DNA of 64,000 bases from Sneathiella marina (GTDB lineage: Bacteria > Pseudomonadota > Alphaproteobacteria > Sneathiellales > Sneathiellaceae): the NCBI RefSeq assembly GCF_023746535.1, contig NZ_CP098747.1, forward strand, positions 1,556,364 through 1,620,363, read 5' to 3'. The notes beneath the pieces are model-generated. The model made no database searches, had not been told where the DNA came from, and was given only the letters and a program-made list of their open reading frames with translations. Shown here in pieces: positions 25,423 to 34,569 of this stretch. The translations under genes and the position numbers were made by a program. Positions within the stretch are counted from its first letter, which is position 1, and each line of letters begins with the position of its first letter.

Positions 25423-25698
25423 ATGTTGCGGATTGACTGCCCCTTTTGCGGCACGCGGGACGAGACGGAATTTGTCTATGGCGGCGATGCCAGCCGGACA
25501 CGCCCCGATATGTCCAATACGGATATGAAAGCCTGGAACGACTATGTCTTTTTACGGGAAAACCCCAAAGGCGCCCATATGGAATACTGGTTCCATCAGC
25601 AGGGCTGCCGGTCCTGGCTGAAAATCACCCGGGATGTGCTGAGCAACAAGATCAGCGACGTCACCTTCACCGATCCGGATACGGGAGAGGTTGAATGA
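25423..25698 (+). CDS. soxD: Sarcosine oxidase subunit delta
   Basis: A 91-residue subunit with the zinc-ligand region CPFCGTRDETEF near the N-terminus, a later His (WFHQQGC) and Cys, and the ending ISDVTFTDPDTG, all typical of SoxD. It holds the complex together. It lies 35 bases after soxB and overlaps the soxA start by 4 bases. Confidence 0.95.
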   Translation: MLRIDCPFCGTRDETEFVYGGDASRTRPDMSNTDMKAWNDYVFLRENPKGAHMEYWFHQQGCRSWLKITRDVLSNKISDVTFTDPDTGEVE

Positions 25699-28673
25699 CG
25701 CGTAACGCAAATAAATGCCGGATTTCCGGTGGCCGTGTTGATCGCGGCAAGCCGGTAAAATTCCGCTTCGACGGACGCGAAATGACAGGTTTTGAAGGCG
25801 ATACCCTGGCCTCAGCCTTGCTTGCCAATGGCCGGCATCTGGTTGCCCGGAGTTTTAAATATCACCGGCCGCGCGGCATCTATTCCGCGGGCGTCGAAGA
25901 GCCCAATGCCCTGGTGGAACTGGGGGAGCTGGGCCGGCTGACACCCAATGTCCAGGCGACAACGCAGGAGCTGTTCGACGGGCTGACGGCAAAGAGCCAG
26001 AACCGCTGGCCGTCATTGCGGCTTGATGCGTTATCCATAAACGGGTTGTTTTCGCGATTCCTGACCGCCGGTTTTTATTACAAGACCTTTATGTGGCCCG
26101 CCGGCGCGTGGGAGTTTTATGAAAAATTCATTCGCCGGGCAGCCGGCATGGGCAAGGGCACGCATCTTCGTGATCCGGAAAGTTATGAGCATGTCCATGA
26201 TCATGCGGATGTTCTGGTTGTTGGCAGCGGGGCGGCCGGATTAAGCGCGGCCCTGACCGCCGGTCAGGCCGGGCACCGGGTGCTGCTGGTCGAGCAGGAT
26301 TTCGAGCTCGGCGGTGCGCTTCTTTATGAGCAGGGACAGATTGCTGGTAAGTCGCTGGAAGACTGGCGTGCGGGGATGCTGGCGGAAACCGAGGGGCTGG
26401 ATAATATCAAGATCCTGCGCCGGACCACGGCTTTTGGTTATTATGACGGCAATCTGGTTGGCTGCGTGGAACGGGTGCAGGATCATGTCAGCGCGCCCGA
26501 TCCTCATCTGCCGCGCCAGCGGTTGCGTCATATAAGGGCCGGGAAAGTCATTCTGGCAACCGGGGCGCTGGAGCGGCCGTTTATTTTCGGCAATAACGAT
26601 TTGCCGGGGGTGATGCTGGCCAGTGCCGCGGAACAATATCTTAACCGGTACGCCGTTGCTGTGGGGAAGCGTGTTGTCCTCTATACCAATCAGGATCGGG
26701 CCTATGATGTGGCCGTCTCCCTTATGCAGCAAGGGATCAAACCGGCGGCAATCATTGATAGCCGGACTACGGTTGATGGCCGGTTGCATGAGTTTACCCG
26801 CACCAACGGTATTCCGTTCTTCCCCGGCTGTGAAGTAATTGAGGCGCGGGGCCATCAGCATGTCAGCAGCGTCAAGTTTGTCCGCCTGTCGGAAGGATCA
26901 GAAGCCAAGGAAATCTCCATCGATTGTGACAGCCTGTTGCAATCGGCGGGCTGGGCGCCGGTGGTCCATTTACAAAGCCAGATCGGCATTAAACCGGTTT
27001 ATGACGCCGCACTGGATACCTATATGCCCGGAGTTTGTGCAACCAGTGATCACGGCTGCGCCGGGGCAATGGCCGGATATTTCGACGCGGAGGCGGCGGC
27101 GTTGCATGCGGTGAAAATTGCCAAATACCTGACGGGAAGCCGCAAAACCATGCCGTTGCTGTTCAAGGGTAAGATTGAGGAGGATCGCCATTCCGTCACG
27201 GCTATTCCGGTGCGAAAAGCGGGAAAATGCTTCGTCGATTTACAGCATGATGTGACCCGTGACGATATTGAACAGGCCCAGCTGGAAGGGTTCAAATCCC
27301 CGGAACATGTGAAAAGATATACCACGCAGGGCATGGCAGGCGATCAGGGAAAAACCGGTAATATCAATACTCTGGAGATTTTATCTGAGACCCAAGAGAA
27401 AGAACGGTCACTTATCGGAACCACAACCTTCCGGCCGCCTTATACACCGATCAGTATTGGCGTGGTCGCCGGACGGTCCATTGGCGCCGAGCTGAGTGCG
27501 ACCCGGTACAGTCCGTTCCATGCCTGCCATGAGCGGGCCGGGGCAAAATTCGTTGAAGCCGGCGACTGGATCCGCGCCTGGTATTACCCGAAAGCCGGAG
27601 AGGATGTCACCGCAGCCTATATCCGCGAAACGGCGGACGTCCGTCAAACGGCCGGCATGGTGGATGTGTCCTCTCTGGGGAAAATCGATGTACAGGGGCC
27701 GGATGCGGCGGAATTTCTGAACCGGGTCTATACCAATGGCTGGAAAATGCTGGCGGTGGGCAAGGCACGGTACGGGTTGATGCTGCGCGATGATGGCATG
27801 GTCATGGATGACGGAACCACCTGGCGGCTGGCGGAGAACCGGTATTTTATGACAACAACGACAACGGGCGCCGCCCGGGTCATGCGCCATCTGGAATATT
27901 TGCTGCAGATTGACTGGCCGGAGTTGAAGGTCAATTTGACCTCGGTTACCGACGAATGGGCCGGGGTGGCACTGGCCGGGCCCAACAGCCGGAAAATCCT
28001 GACGTCAAGTTTTCCGGGTACGGATTTCAGCACCGAAGCCGTGCCCTTTATGGGCGTTCTTGATTTCGAGCATGAAGGGTTACCGATCCGCATATGCCGG
28101 TTGAGTTTTTCGGGCGAGCTGGCCTATGAGGTCTATACCCGAGCGGGCTATGCCGAGCTGTTGTGGAACCAGTTGCTGGCGGGCGGACAGGGTGAGGGGA
28201 TGATTTTATACGGCTCCGAAGCCTTGGGGGCGCTGCGGATCGAAAAAGGGCATGTGGCGGGACCGGAACTTGATGGCCGGACCACGGCAACGGATCTGGG
28301 AATGGCGGGATTGCTCAGCAGTAAAAAAGCTTATGTGGGCAGCGTTTTGAAGGATCGCGAAGGACTGATCCGCAAAGACCGGCAGCAGCTGGTCGGCCTC
28401 GCGCCCGTGGATGGGACGATCCCGTTGCAGGCCGGATATCTTCTGTTCGAAGGGGATGGCATGACACCACGCGGTCATGGTCTTGGCCAGGTCACGTCCG
28501 TCACCTACAGCCCTGCATTGGGGCGGCAAATCGGATTGGGCCTGCTGGCCGAAGGCCGGGCGCGGGACGGCACCATCATCCGGGCGGTGGATGCCATGAG
28601 TGACAGTGTCATTGATGTGAAAGTCTGCTCGCCGCATTTCTATGATCCGAATGGGGAGCGATTGCATGCTTGA
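25695..28673 (+). CDS. soxA: Sarcosine oxidase subunit alpha
   Basis: A 992-residue subunit. An N-terminal 2Fe-2S-like small domain (FRFDGREMTGFEGDTLASAL) is followed by an NAD/FAD-binding domain beginning DVLVVGSGAAGLSAA near residue 172, with a second nucleotide site around ATGALERPFIFGNND. The C-terminal third is a glycine-cleavage T-protein-like folate domain (from about 600). Length and domain order match heterotetrameric sarcosine oxidases, where this subunit channels the methylene group to tetrahydrofolate. It overlaps soxD by 4 bases and soxG by 8. Confidence 0.95.
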   Translation: MTRNANKCRISGGRVDRGKPVKFRFDGREMTGFEGDTLASALLANGRHLVARSFKYHRPRGIYSAGVEEPNALVELGELGRLTPNVQATTQELFDGLTAKSQNRWPSLRLDALSINGLFSRFLTAGFYYKTFMWPAGAWEFYEKFIRRAAGMGKGTHLRDPESYEHVHDHADVLVVGSGAAGLSAALTAGQAGHRVLLVEQDFELGGALLYEQGQIAGKSLEDWRAGMLAETEGLDNIKILRRTTAFGYYDGNLVGCVERVQDHVSAPDPHLPRQRLRHIRAGKVILATGALERPFIFGNNDLPGVMLASAAEQYLNRYAVAVGKRVVLYTNQDRAYDVAVSLMQQGIKPAAIIDSRTTVDGRLHEFTRTNGIPFFPGCEVIEARGHQHVSSVKFVRLSEGSEAKEISIDCDSLLQSAGWAPVVHLQSQIGIKPVYDAALDTYMPGVCATSDHGCAGAMAGYFDAEAAALHAVKIAKYLTGSRKTMPLLFKGKIEEDRHSVTAIPVRKAGKCFVDLQHDVTRDDIEQAQLEGFKSPEHVKRYTTQGMAGDQGKTGNINTLEILSETQEKERSLIGTTTFRPPYTPISIGVVAGRSIGAELSATRYSPFHACHERAGAKFVEAGDWIRAWYYPKAGEDVTAAYIRETADVRQTAGMVDVSSLGKIDVQGPDAAEFLNRVYTNGWKMLAVGKARYGLMLRDDGMVMDDGTTWRLAENRYFMTTTTTGAARVMRHLEYLLQIDWPELKVNLTSVTDEWAGVALAGPNSRKILTSSFPGTDFSTEAVPFMGVLDFEHEGLPIRICRLSFSGELAYEVYTRAGYAELLWNQLLAGGQGEGMILYGSEALGALRIEKGHVAGPELDGRTTATDLGMAGLLSSKKAYVGSVLKDREGLIRKDRQQLVGLAPVDGTIPLQAGYLLFEGDGMTPRGHGLGQVTSVTYSPALGRQIGLGLLAEGRARDGTIIRAVDAMSDSVIDVKVCSPHFYDPNGERLHA

Positions 28674-29250
28674 ACGAAAATCGCCGCTCAGCCAGAAACG
28701 CATCCTCGGCAAGTTTGGAAATCTGGCTGAGGACATAGGCGTCACCATAAAAGAAACAAAGAGCTTTTCCTATCTGGAGCTTTCCTTCTGGGAGGCGGCC
28801 TCCCCGGCGATGAGTTCAAAATTGTTTGAGCTTTTGGGCGTTGGCGAGCTGCCCGCTGCGGGCCGGGTTTCACGGATCAGGGAAGGCTCGCTCCTGCGGG
28901 CGGCACCGCGGCGGCTGGTTTATTATGGCGATGAAGGGACTGCCGATATCCTGCGCGCCATGGTATCCGATGAAGAGGGCAGCGTTGTGTCCCTCAGCCA
29001 TAGCCGCTGCGCCCTGTCATTGAACGGCCCGAAGGTGACCAATCTGTTAAAACGGGGCATCCGCCTTGATTTGTCCGAGAAAGCGTTTCCCGTCGGCGCC
29101 TGCGGCTTTACCGAGATACATGGCCTGGGCGTCCTGCTGATCCGCAACAAGGCGGATCAGTTCGACTTGATTTTCATGCGGACAACCGCATTGAACATGT
29201 GGACCTGGCTCACGGAAACAGCGGAGCAGTTCGGTTACGAGGTCTTGTGA
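28666..29250 (+). CDS. soxG: Sarcosine oxidase subunit gamma
   Basis: The 194-residue form starts at 28666 (MLERKSPLSQKRIL), overlapping the soxA stop by 8 bases as usual for this operon; the frame from 28642 would lie deeper inside soxA. The protein shows the SoxG T-protein-like fold, with ALSLNGPKVTNLLKRGI, then PVGACGFTEIHGLGVLLIR, and FDLIFMRTTALNMWTWL near the end. It is last in the operon and its end overlaps the convergent HIT gene by 16 bases. Confidence 0.92.
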   Translation: MLERKSPLSQKRILGKFGNLAEDIGVTIKETKSFSYLELSFWEAASPAMSSKLFELLGVGELPAAGRVSRIREGSLLRAAPRRLVYYGDEGTADILRAMVSDEEGSVVSLSHSRCALSLNGPKVTNLLKRGIRLDLSEKAFPVGACGFTEIHGLGVLLIRNKADQFDLIFMRTTALNMWTWLTETAEQFGYEVL

Positions 29251-29651
29251 TCCTTGAAGCCCGATCGAATAATTTCGATGCGCCGGGCAAGCTCTGTTTC
29301 CGAATAGGGACGGGCTGTTCCCACCCCCCAGACAGGGCCGGGCCAGGCGGCGTCCCCCTGTTGGCGGGCGATCACGTGGATATGCAGCTGCGGGACCATA
29401 TTGCCAAGGGCCCCGATGTTGATTTTATGGGCGGAGAACAGCGCCGCCATCAGCTGCGAAGCCTGGCGTATTTCGGCCATGACGGCCGTGTAACTTCTCG
29501 TATCAAGGTCATGTAGTTCCGTAAGATCTGCTTGTTGAGGAACAAGGATAACCCAGGGGTAGCGACTATCCTTCATCAGCAGGACGCGACAAACGGGCAA
29601 ATCAAGAACCGGAACGGTGTCCCTTGCGAGCTGGGGATGAAGATCAAACAT
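29235..29651 (-). CDS. HIT-family nucleotide hydrolase
   Basis: A 138-residue protein started at MFDLHPQLARDTVPV, with GAGG a few bases upstream; the frame is open 60 bases further. The motif QLHIHVIARQQGD, followed by WPGPVWG, is the histidine triad variant found in a proteobacterial HIT group of about this length. Such proteins hydrolyse nucleotide phosphoramidates or dinucleoside polyphosphates. It is convergent with soxG and divergent from the UshA-like gene. Confidence 0.85.
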   Translation of the reverse strand: MFDLHPQLARDTVPVLDLPVCRVLLMKDSRYPWVILVPQQADLTELHDLDTRSYTAVMAEIRQASQLMAALFSAHKINIGALGNMVPQLHIHVIARQQGDAAWPGPVWGVGTARPYSETELARRIEIIRSGFKDHKTS

Positions 29652-29818
29652 GGGGACCTCGATAGTAGGATTTGCGAACAGGACGGGTGGATCGCACAAA
29701 TAATAGAGCAAATAATCCCTGTAAAGAACAGCTAGTTTTTGCCATCAGGAGCAGAACAGCGTAGTCTGATATGCAACAAGAACAAACCCCTATTTCTAAC
29801 AGGATGAGGAGCTTCGAC

Positions 29819-31336
29819 ATGAAGTTACAGGCGATTTCTCTGAAATTTATGGCAGCCCTTGCGGCGGCGATGATGTTGATGACGGCATTGGCAACGGCCG
29901 AGCCGACGCGACTGACCTTTTTGCATACCAACGATATGGATCAGATTTCCGGTGTTAAGGGAAATGGCGGTTTTGCTGAGCTGTCGGCCCTGTTAATGGC
30001 GGAACGGAAACGCTCTCCCAATTCCATAACAACCTTTGGCGGGGATTTGATTTCCCCCTCCATCTTGTCCGGCCTGACCAAGGGCACGCAAATGATCGAA
30101 TTGATGAACGCGGTAAATACGGATGTTGCCGTGCTGGGCAATCATGAATTTGACTTCGGTCCCGACGTGATCGCGGCGCGGGTGTCCGAATCTAATTTTC
30201 CCTGGCTTGGCACCAATGTGTTTGATGCGACCGGTAAAATTGCCGTGGGCGCCGAAGGCTACCTGATCATGGAAATAGCCGGGTTCAAGGTTGGTTTCTT
30301 TGGCATTACCACACCGGAAACCAAGTTTCTGGCCTCTCCGGGAGAGGAAATTAAATTTGGCGATATTTTCGAGACGGCGGAACGGTCGGTCAAATCCCTG
30401 AAGGAGCAGGGGGCCGAGATCATCGTGGCCCTGACCCATATGGATTTTGAGGAAGACCTGCGGCTGGCCAGAAGCGTTAAGGGGATTCATCTTATCCTGG
30501 CCGGTCATGATCATATTCCGGCAACCATGGTCGTTGGCCGTACAACAATCATGCAGTCGGGGTCCCAGGGTATTTATCTGGGGGTCGTCGACCTGGATGT
30601 CGAATGGGTTGAAAAGCGCGGCAAGAAACGCCTTGTGGTGCAGCCGAGCTGGCGCATGATCCCGACAAAGGGGGCGGACCGCGATCCGAAAATCGGCGCC
30701 GTCGTTGCCCGGTATGAAGCGGAACTTGACAAGGAGCTGGGTGTTGAAATCGGCACAACCACCGTGGCGCTGGATACCCGCCGGGGCACCGTCCGCTCAA
30801 CGGAATCAAACTTTGCCAACCTGATTGCCGATGCCATGAAGGATGAGGTCAATGCGGATATCGGCTTTACCAATGGCGGCGGTATCCGCGGTGACAAGAT
30901 CTATGACGCGGGCACGATCTTAACGCGCAAAGACATCCTGACGGAACTGCCCTTCGGCAATGTCACGGTCAAGGTTGAGCTGTCCGGCGATGATGTCAAA
31001 AAAGTCGTCGAAACCGGTGTCTCGAAAGTGGAGGATGTGGCCGGTCGCTTTGGCCATTATTCCGGCCTGACCTTTGGTTATGACAAGGCGTTGCCCGTGG
31101 GCTCGCGCGTCTATGATATCAAGGTCAACGGGGAACCTCTGGATCCGGCCAAGATATATACGCTGGCAACCAATGACTATGTTGCCAATGGCGGGGACGG
31201 CTATGCGGTGCTCAAGGGTAAAACACAGTTGATTGACAAGGCAGGCGGAACGCTGATGGCGACCACCGTCATCGATTATATCGCGGAACGCGGTGAAATA
31301 AGCCCAACGGCCGGTGGCCGTATCAACGCAAAATAG
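29819..31336 (+). CDS. Periplasmic 5'-nucleotidase/UshA-like metallophosphatase
   Basis: I start it at 29819 (MKLQAISLKFMAAL) because GAGGAG lies 7 bases upstream; 16 extra residues are possible. The 505-residue protein has a signal peptide ending ATA near 27. The metallophosphoesterase domain has LHTND, GGDLISPS, GNHEFD, THMD and GHDH, the usual five metal motifs. The C-terminal 5'-nucleotidase domain has TNGGGIRGD and the substrate-binding FGYD and NDYVANGGDGY. It should dephosphorylate extracellular nucleotides for salvage of nucleosides and phosphate. A strong terminator follows. Confidence 0.9.
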   Translation: MKLQAISLKFMAALAAAMMLMTALATAEPTRLTFLHTNDMDQISGVKGNGGFAELSALLMAERKRSPNSITTFGGDLISPSILSGLTKGTQMIELMNAVNTDVAVLGNHEFDFGPDVIAARVSESNFPWLGTNVFDATGKIAVGAEGYLIMEIAGFKVGFFGITTPETKFLASPGEEIKFGDIFETAERSVKSLKEQGAEIIVALTHMDFEEDLRLARSVKGIHLILAGHDHIPATMVVGRTTIMQSGSQGIYLGVVDLDVEWVEKRGKKRLVVQPSWRMIPTKGADRDPKIGAVVARYEAELDKELGVEIGTTTVALDTRRGTVRSTESNFANLIADAMKDEVNADIGFTNGGGIRGDKIYDAGTILTRKDILTELPFGNVTVKVELSGDDVKKVVETGVSKVEDVAGRFGHYSGLTFGYDKALPVGSRVYDIKVNGEPLDPAKIYTLATNDYVANGGDGYAVLKGKTQLIDKAGGTLMATTVIDYIAERGEISPTAGGRINAK

Positions 31337-31349
31337 CCGATGAAACACC

Positions 31350-31383
31350 AGCGCAAAGGCAGGGGCCTGCCTTTGCGCTTTTT
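31350..31383 (+). terminator. Rho-independent terminator after the UshA-like gene
   Basis: AGCGCAAAGGCAGG and its complement form a 14-bp perfect stem with a 2-base apex, followed by TTTTT. It starts 14 bases after the stop codon. Confidence 0.9.
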
Positions 31384-31481
31384 CTTTGCTTTTCAAACGG
31401 GCTGGTTGCCGTTAATCTGCGGCAAAAGCAACCACACGGCCCCGTAAATGTGGGACCGAATGATAAAACAGGACCCAGATT

Positions 31482-33062
31482 ATGACCGACAGCGTTGTCT
31501 CGCCTTCTTCTACCGAAACCTTTGAATTTATCCATTATGCGGACCGTATCAGGCAGGCCGCCGCCGCCAAGCCTGACTTGCCGGTCCTCAAATGCGGCGA
31601 GGAGGTACGCACCTGGGCGGAATTTTTACCGCGGACCAACCAGGTTGCCAACATGCTGGCGTCCCGCGGCCTGGGGCGCGGCGATATGGTGGCGATCCTG
31701 GCGAAAAGCAGTGTCGAGTATCTGGAAGTTTTTCTGGGCGCCCTGCAAGCCGGCCTCTGTATTGTGCCGCTGTCGGGCATGGCCTCGTCGGAGCAGCTGG
31801 CGGTCATGATCCGGGATTCCGGCTCGAAAATAGTGTTTGCGTCCGACGCCACTAAAAGCCTGATCGATCCGTTTAAGGGAACCATCGATGCCGTGCCGGA
31901 AGATGGCTATGTGGCCTTCGATTTTGCAGTCGATGGCTGGACGCCCTATGAAACGTTGCTGGAGGGCGCGTCCGAAGCCGATTTATATGTGGATGTGGTG
32001 GAAACAGATCCCTTTAACCTGATTTACTCCTCCGGTACCACCGGCGTTCCCAAGGGCATTGAACAAAGCCAGAAAATGCGGAACCAGCATGTCGTGCGGT
32101 TCGAAGCCATGGGGATCAATTCGGACGCGGTAACGCTTGTGTCCACGGCATTATATTCAAATACGACCTTGGTAGCACTGTTACCCACATTGGCGTTGGG
32201 CGGCCGTATTGTCGTGATGCCCAAGTTTGACGCGGCCGAGTTTCTGAAAATTGCCGAGCGGGAGAAAGCCAGCCATGCCATGCTGGTGCCTGTCCAGTAT
32301 CAACGGATTCTTGCCCGACCTGATTTTGATACTTATGACCTCAGTTCCTTTGAGGTGAAACTATCCACCAGTGCGCCGCTTCGTGAAGGGGTCAAGCGGG
32401 ATATCGTGGCCCGCTGGCCGGGCAAGATGATTGAAGTTTACGGCTTGACGGAAGGGGGCATTGGCACCGCGCTGTCGGCAACCGAGTTCCCGGACAAGCT
32501 GGCGTCCGTCGGGCAGGCCGGTGAAGGGGTTGAATTACGGATTATCAATGAACAGGGCATTGAGCTTGCCAAAGGTGAAATTGGCGAGATTGTCGGCCGC
32601 TCCGATGCTATGATGTCCGGATATCATGGCCGGCAGGATCTCACGGAAGAAATGATCTGGCGCTCGCCGGAGGGGAAAGTTTTCTTCAAAAGTGGTGATA
32701 TGGGCCGGTTTGATGAGGATGATTTCCTGTTCCTGCTCGACCGCAAGAAAGACATGATTATCTCAGGCGGGTTCAATATTTATGCGGCAGATATCGAGGT
32801 GGCGCTGGCCAAGCATGAAAATGTCGCAGATGTGGCCGTGATTGGCATCCCCAGTGAGGAATGGGGCGAGACCCCCCTGGCGCTGGTGGTTAAATCAGCG
32901 GGATCACAGGTTTCAGAAGAGGATATCCGCAAATGGGCGAATGAGCGGCTGGGCAAAACCCAGCGGGTCGCCGCCGTTGAGTTTCGCGATACGCTTCCGC
33001 GGAGTACCATCGGCAAGGTCATGAAACGTGAACTCCGGGTTCCCTATTGGGACGCGACTTAG
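31482..33062 (+). CDS. AMP-dependent acyl-CoA synthetase/ligase
   Basis: A 526-residue adenylate-forming enzyme. The P-loop YSSGTTGVPKGIEQS, the motif VYGLTEGG, the hinge region GRFDEDDFLFLLDRKKDMI and the C-terminal PRSTIGKVMKREL with the catalytic Lys are all present. It activates a carboxylic acid via an acyl-adenylate to the CoA thioester. The substrate cannot be read from the sequence; a medium- or long-chain fatty acid or an aromatic acid is possible. It stands alone between the UshA-like gene and a methyltransferase-like gene. Confidence 0.9.
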   Translation: MTDSVVSPSSTETFEFIHYADRIRQAAAAKPDLPVLKCGEEVRTWAEFLPRTNQVANMLASRGLGRGDMVAILAKSSVEYLEVFLGALQAGLCIVPLSGMASSEQLAVMIRDSGSKIVFASDATKSLIDPFKGTIDAVPEDGYVAFDFAVDGWTPYETLLEGASEADLYVDVVETDPFNLIYSSGTTGVPKGIEQSQKMRNQHVVRFEAMGINSDAVTLVSTALYSNTTLVALLPTLALGGRIVVMPKFDAAEFLKIAEREKASHAMLVPVQYQRILARPDFDTYDLSSFEVKLSTSAPLREGVKRDIVARWPGKMIEVYGLTEGGIGTALSATEFPDKLASVGQAGEGVELRIINEQGIELAKGEIGEIVGRSDAMMSGYHGRQDLTEEMIWRSPEGKVFFKSGDMGRFDEDDFLFLLDRKKDMIISGGFNIYAADIEVALAKHENVADVAVIGIPSEEWGETPLALVVKSAGSQVSEEDIRKWANERLGKTQRVAAVEFRDTLPRSTIGKVMKRELRVPYWDAT

Positions 33063-33247
33063 CAGCCTTGCGGGCCTGCTGCAGCGCGAAAATTTACTAG
33101 CTTATGGCGTATTGTATTTTCCTAGTACAATTAGAGGACTGCTTTACCAAAGTTTAAGAGTTTACTGCCAAAATAAGAGCCTAAATTTAATGAGTTGGTA
33201 TTTCCGCTTCCGGGCGGGCAAATAAGTTTGAGTTCAAGGTATTTCGT

Positions 33248-34192
33248 ATGAGCAGGGGAGATGAGGGTTCGGAGGCGGGCGTTGCCGACAAACCTACCTT
33301 AAAAAGCCGCTTCAAGGCCTGGTGGGATGGGTATGACCTGGAAAAGGTAAAACCCCAGCTTGTTCTTGAAGAACAAGAGCGTCAGCAATTGGAAGAAGAC
33401 GGTCCGCCAACAGTTAAGGGGTGGAGTGTCAGTCGTCAAAAATCCGTTGTCACGCTTTTCGGTGAAGGGATGACGCGCTGTATTCCCGATGAGATGAAAA
33501 CCAGAATGACGCAGCCCATGGGTCTCAACAAGACCATGAGCGTGAGCGAGCTTGGCGGAAATCTGGCTGGATTTGCCCGTTGGGTCGCCGAAACCTACGA
33601 GACATATGTCACCAATTATGATGAGGATCAAACGCTTATCGATGCCGCCAACGAAATGACGAAAATGGCCGGCCTGCAACGCAACATAAACTCTGTTCAT
33701 TGTGACTTTGATGATTTCAAGCCCAAGGAACGGTCGGCAAATGTTGTTTATGCGTCGGAAGCCCTGTTCCATGTAAAAGACAAGCAGAAATGTTTTAAGG
33801 CCATTCACAGAATGCTGCGGCCGGAAGGCCAGTTCATGATGTCCGATTTTATGCTCGATGGGATGGGCGGGGACGCCCCTGAGCTGGATAACTGGAAACA
33901 GAATGAGCCGTTGAAACCATATCTGCTGGACGTCCAGGAAACCCGTAAATTGATGACGGAAGCCGGATTTGAAGTCAGTATCGCCGAAAATATTACCGAC
34001 GAGTATCGCTTGAATGTCCAGCGGGCGTTTGCGGACTATGCCAAGCGAACCGCAGATGGTGAAAAAAGCGGGCATCTGCATGACTGGATCTTGAAAGAGG
34101 GCGAGCTTTGGATGGGCCGCGTCAAACTGATGGATGCGGGTCATTTGAAAGTGTTTCGGGTTTACGCGCGCGTGCCGATGCAGATTAAGTAA
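33248..34192 (+). CDS. Class I methyltransferase-like protein
   Basis: A 314-residue protein with a charged N-terminal extension (about 1-95) and a Rossmann methyltransferase core. The SAM motif I is weak (VSELGGNLAGFARW, about 98-111), followed by YDEDQTLIDAANEM, the motif II/III region VVYASEALFHVKDK and MLRPEGQFMMSDFML. The core resembles Methyltransf_11 proteins that act on small molecules. The degenerate glycine loop leaves activity uncertain. It lies 120 bases before rpmJ, which has its own promoter. Confidence 0.7.
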   Translation: MSRGDEGSEAGVADKPTLKSRFKAWWDGYDLEKVKPQLVLEEQERQQLEEDGPPTVKGWSVSRQKSVVTLFGEGMTRCIPDEMKTRMTQPMGLNKTMSVSELGGNLAGFARWVAETYETYVTNYDEDQTLIDAANEMTKMAGLQRNINSVHCDFDDFKPKERSANVVYASEALFHVKDKQKCFKAIHRMLRPEGQFMMSDFMLDGMGGDAPELDNWKQNEPLKPYLLDVQETRKLMTEAGFEVSIAENITDEYRLNVQRAFADYAKRTADGEKSGHLHDWILKEGELWMGRVKLMDAGHLKVFRVYARVPMQIK

Positions 34193-34244
34193 TCGGCATT
34201 CCCACCTTCGATCTTTTTTATACTGATTTTGGTGGTTTTCACCA

Positions 34245-34273
34245 TTGACAGGGTGGGAACAGGTCAGTATGTT
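34245..34273 (+). promoter_or_regulatory. Sigma70-type promoter of rpmJ
   Basis: TTGACA at 34245-34250 and TATGTT at 34268-34273 are separated by exactly 17 bases, 38 bases before the rpmJ start. The -35 is a consensus match and the -10 matches four of six positions. It is the clearest housekeeping promoter I found in the window. Confidence 0.65.
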
Positions 34274-34311
34274 CCGGCTTCGAATTTAAATTTGCTATTA
34301 GGATATGAACA

Positions 34312-34437
34312 ATGAAAGTCTTGAACTCGCTTAAGTCCGCGAAGAAACGCCATCGCGATTGCCGCGTCGTGCGCCGCAAAGGACGTGTTTATGTCATCAA
34401 TAAAACGAACCCGCGTTTCAAAGCGCGTCAGGGCTAA
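34312..34437 (+). CDS. rpmJ: 50S ribosomal protein L36
   Basis: A 41-residue basic protein ([18 protein letters not shown], then [20 protein letters not shown]), clearly L36. Of the four zinc ligands in the classical form only one cysteine (Cys17) remains, so this is the zinc-independent (C-minus) type. It is transcribed alone, with a promoter upstream and a terminator 33 bases downstream. Confidence 0.95.
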   Translation: MKVLNSLKSAKKRHRDCRVVRRKGRVYVINKTNPRFKARQG

Positions 34438-34470
34438 TTACCCGCCGAACGTTTTAATCTCGAATTGGAA

Positions 34471-34502
34471 AACCGCTCTACGAAAGTAGCAGCGGTTTTT
34501 TT
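34471..34502 (+). terminator. Rho-independent terminator of rpmJ
   Basis: AACCGCT (34471-34477) pairs with AGCGGTT (34491-34497). Inside, CTAC and GTAG close a GAAA tetraloop, with one bulged C. Seven T end the structure. Confidence 0.9.
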
Positions 34503-34569
34503 ATTGCTTTCACCCGGGATAACGTCCTAAGTCTTTGGCAGGAAATGTTGATAAATCACAGGTGCCACC

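Noticed and set aside
33063-33247. Possible tRNA or small RNA between the acyl-CoA synthetase and methyltransferase genes
   Set aside because: No cloverleaf pairing, no CCA-type end and no strong hairpin; AT-rich spacer only.
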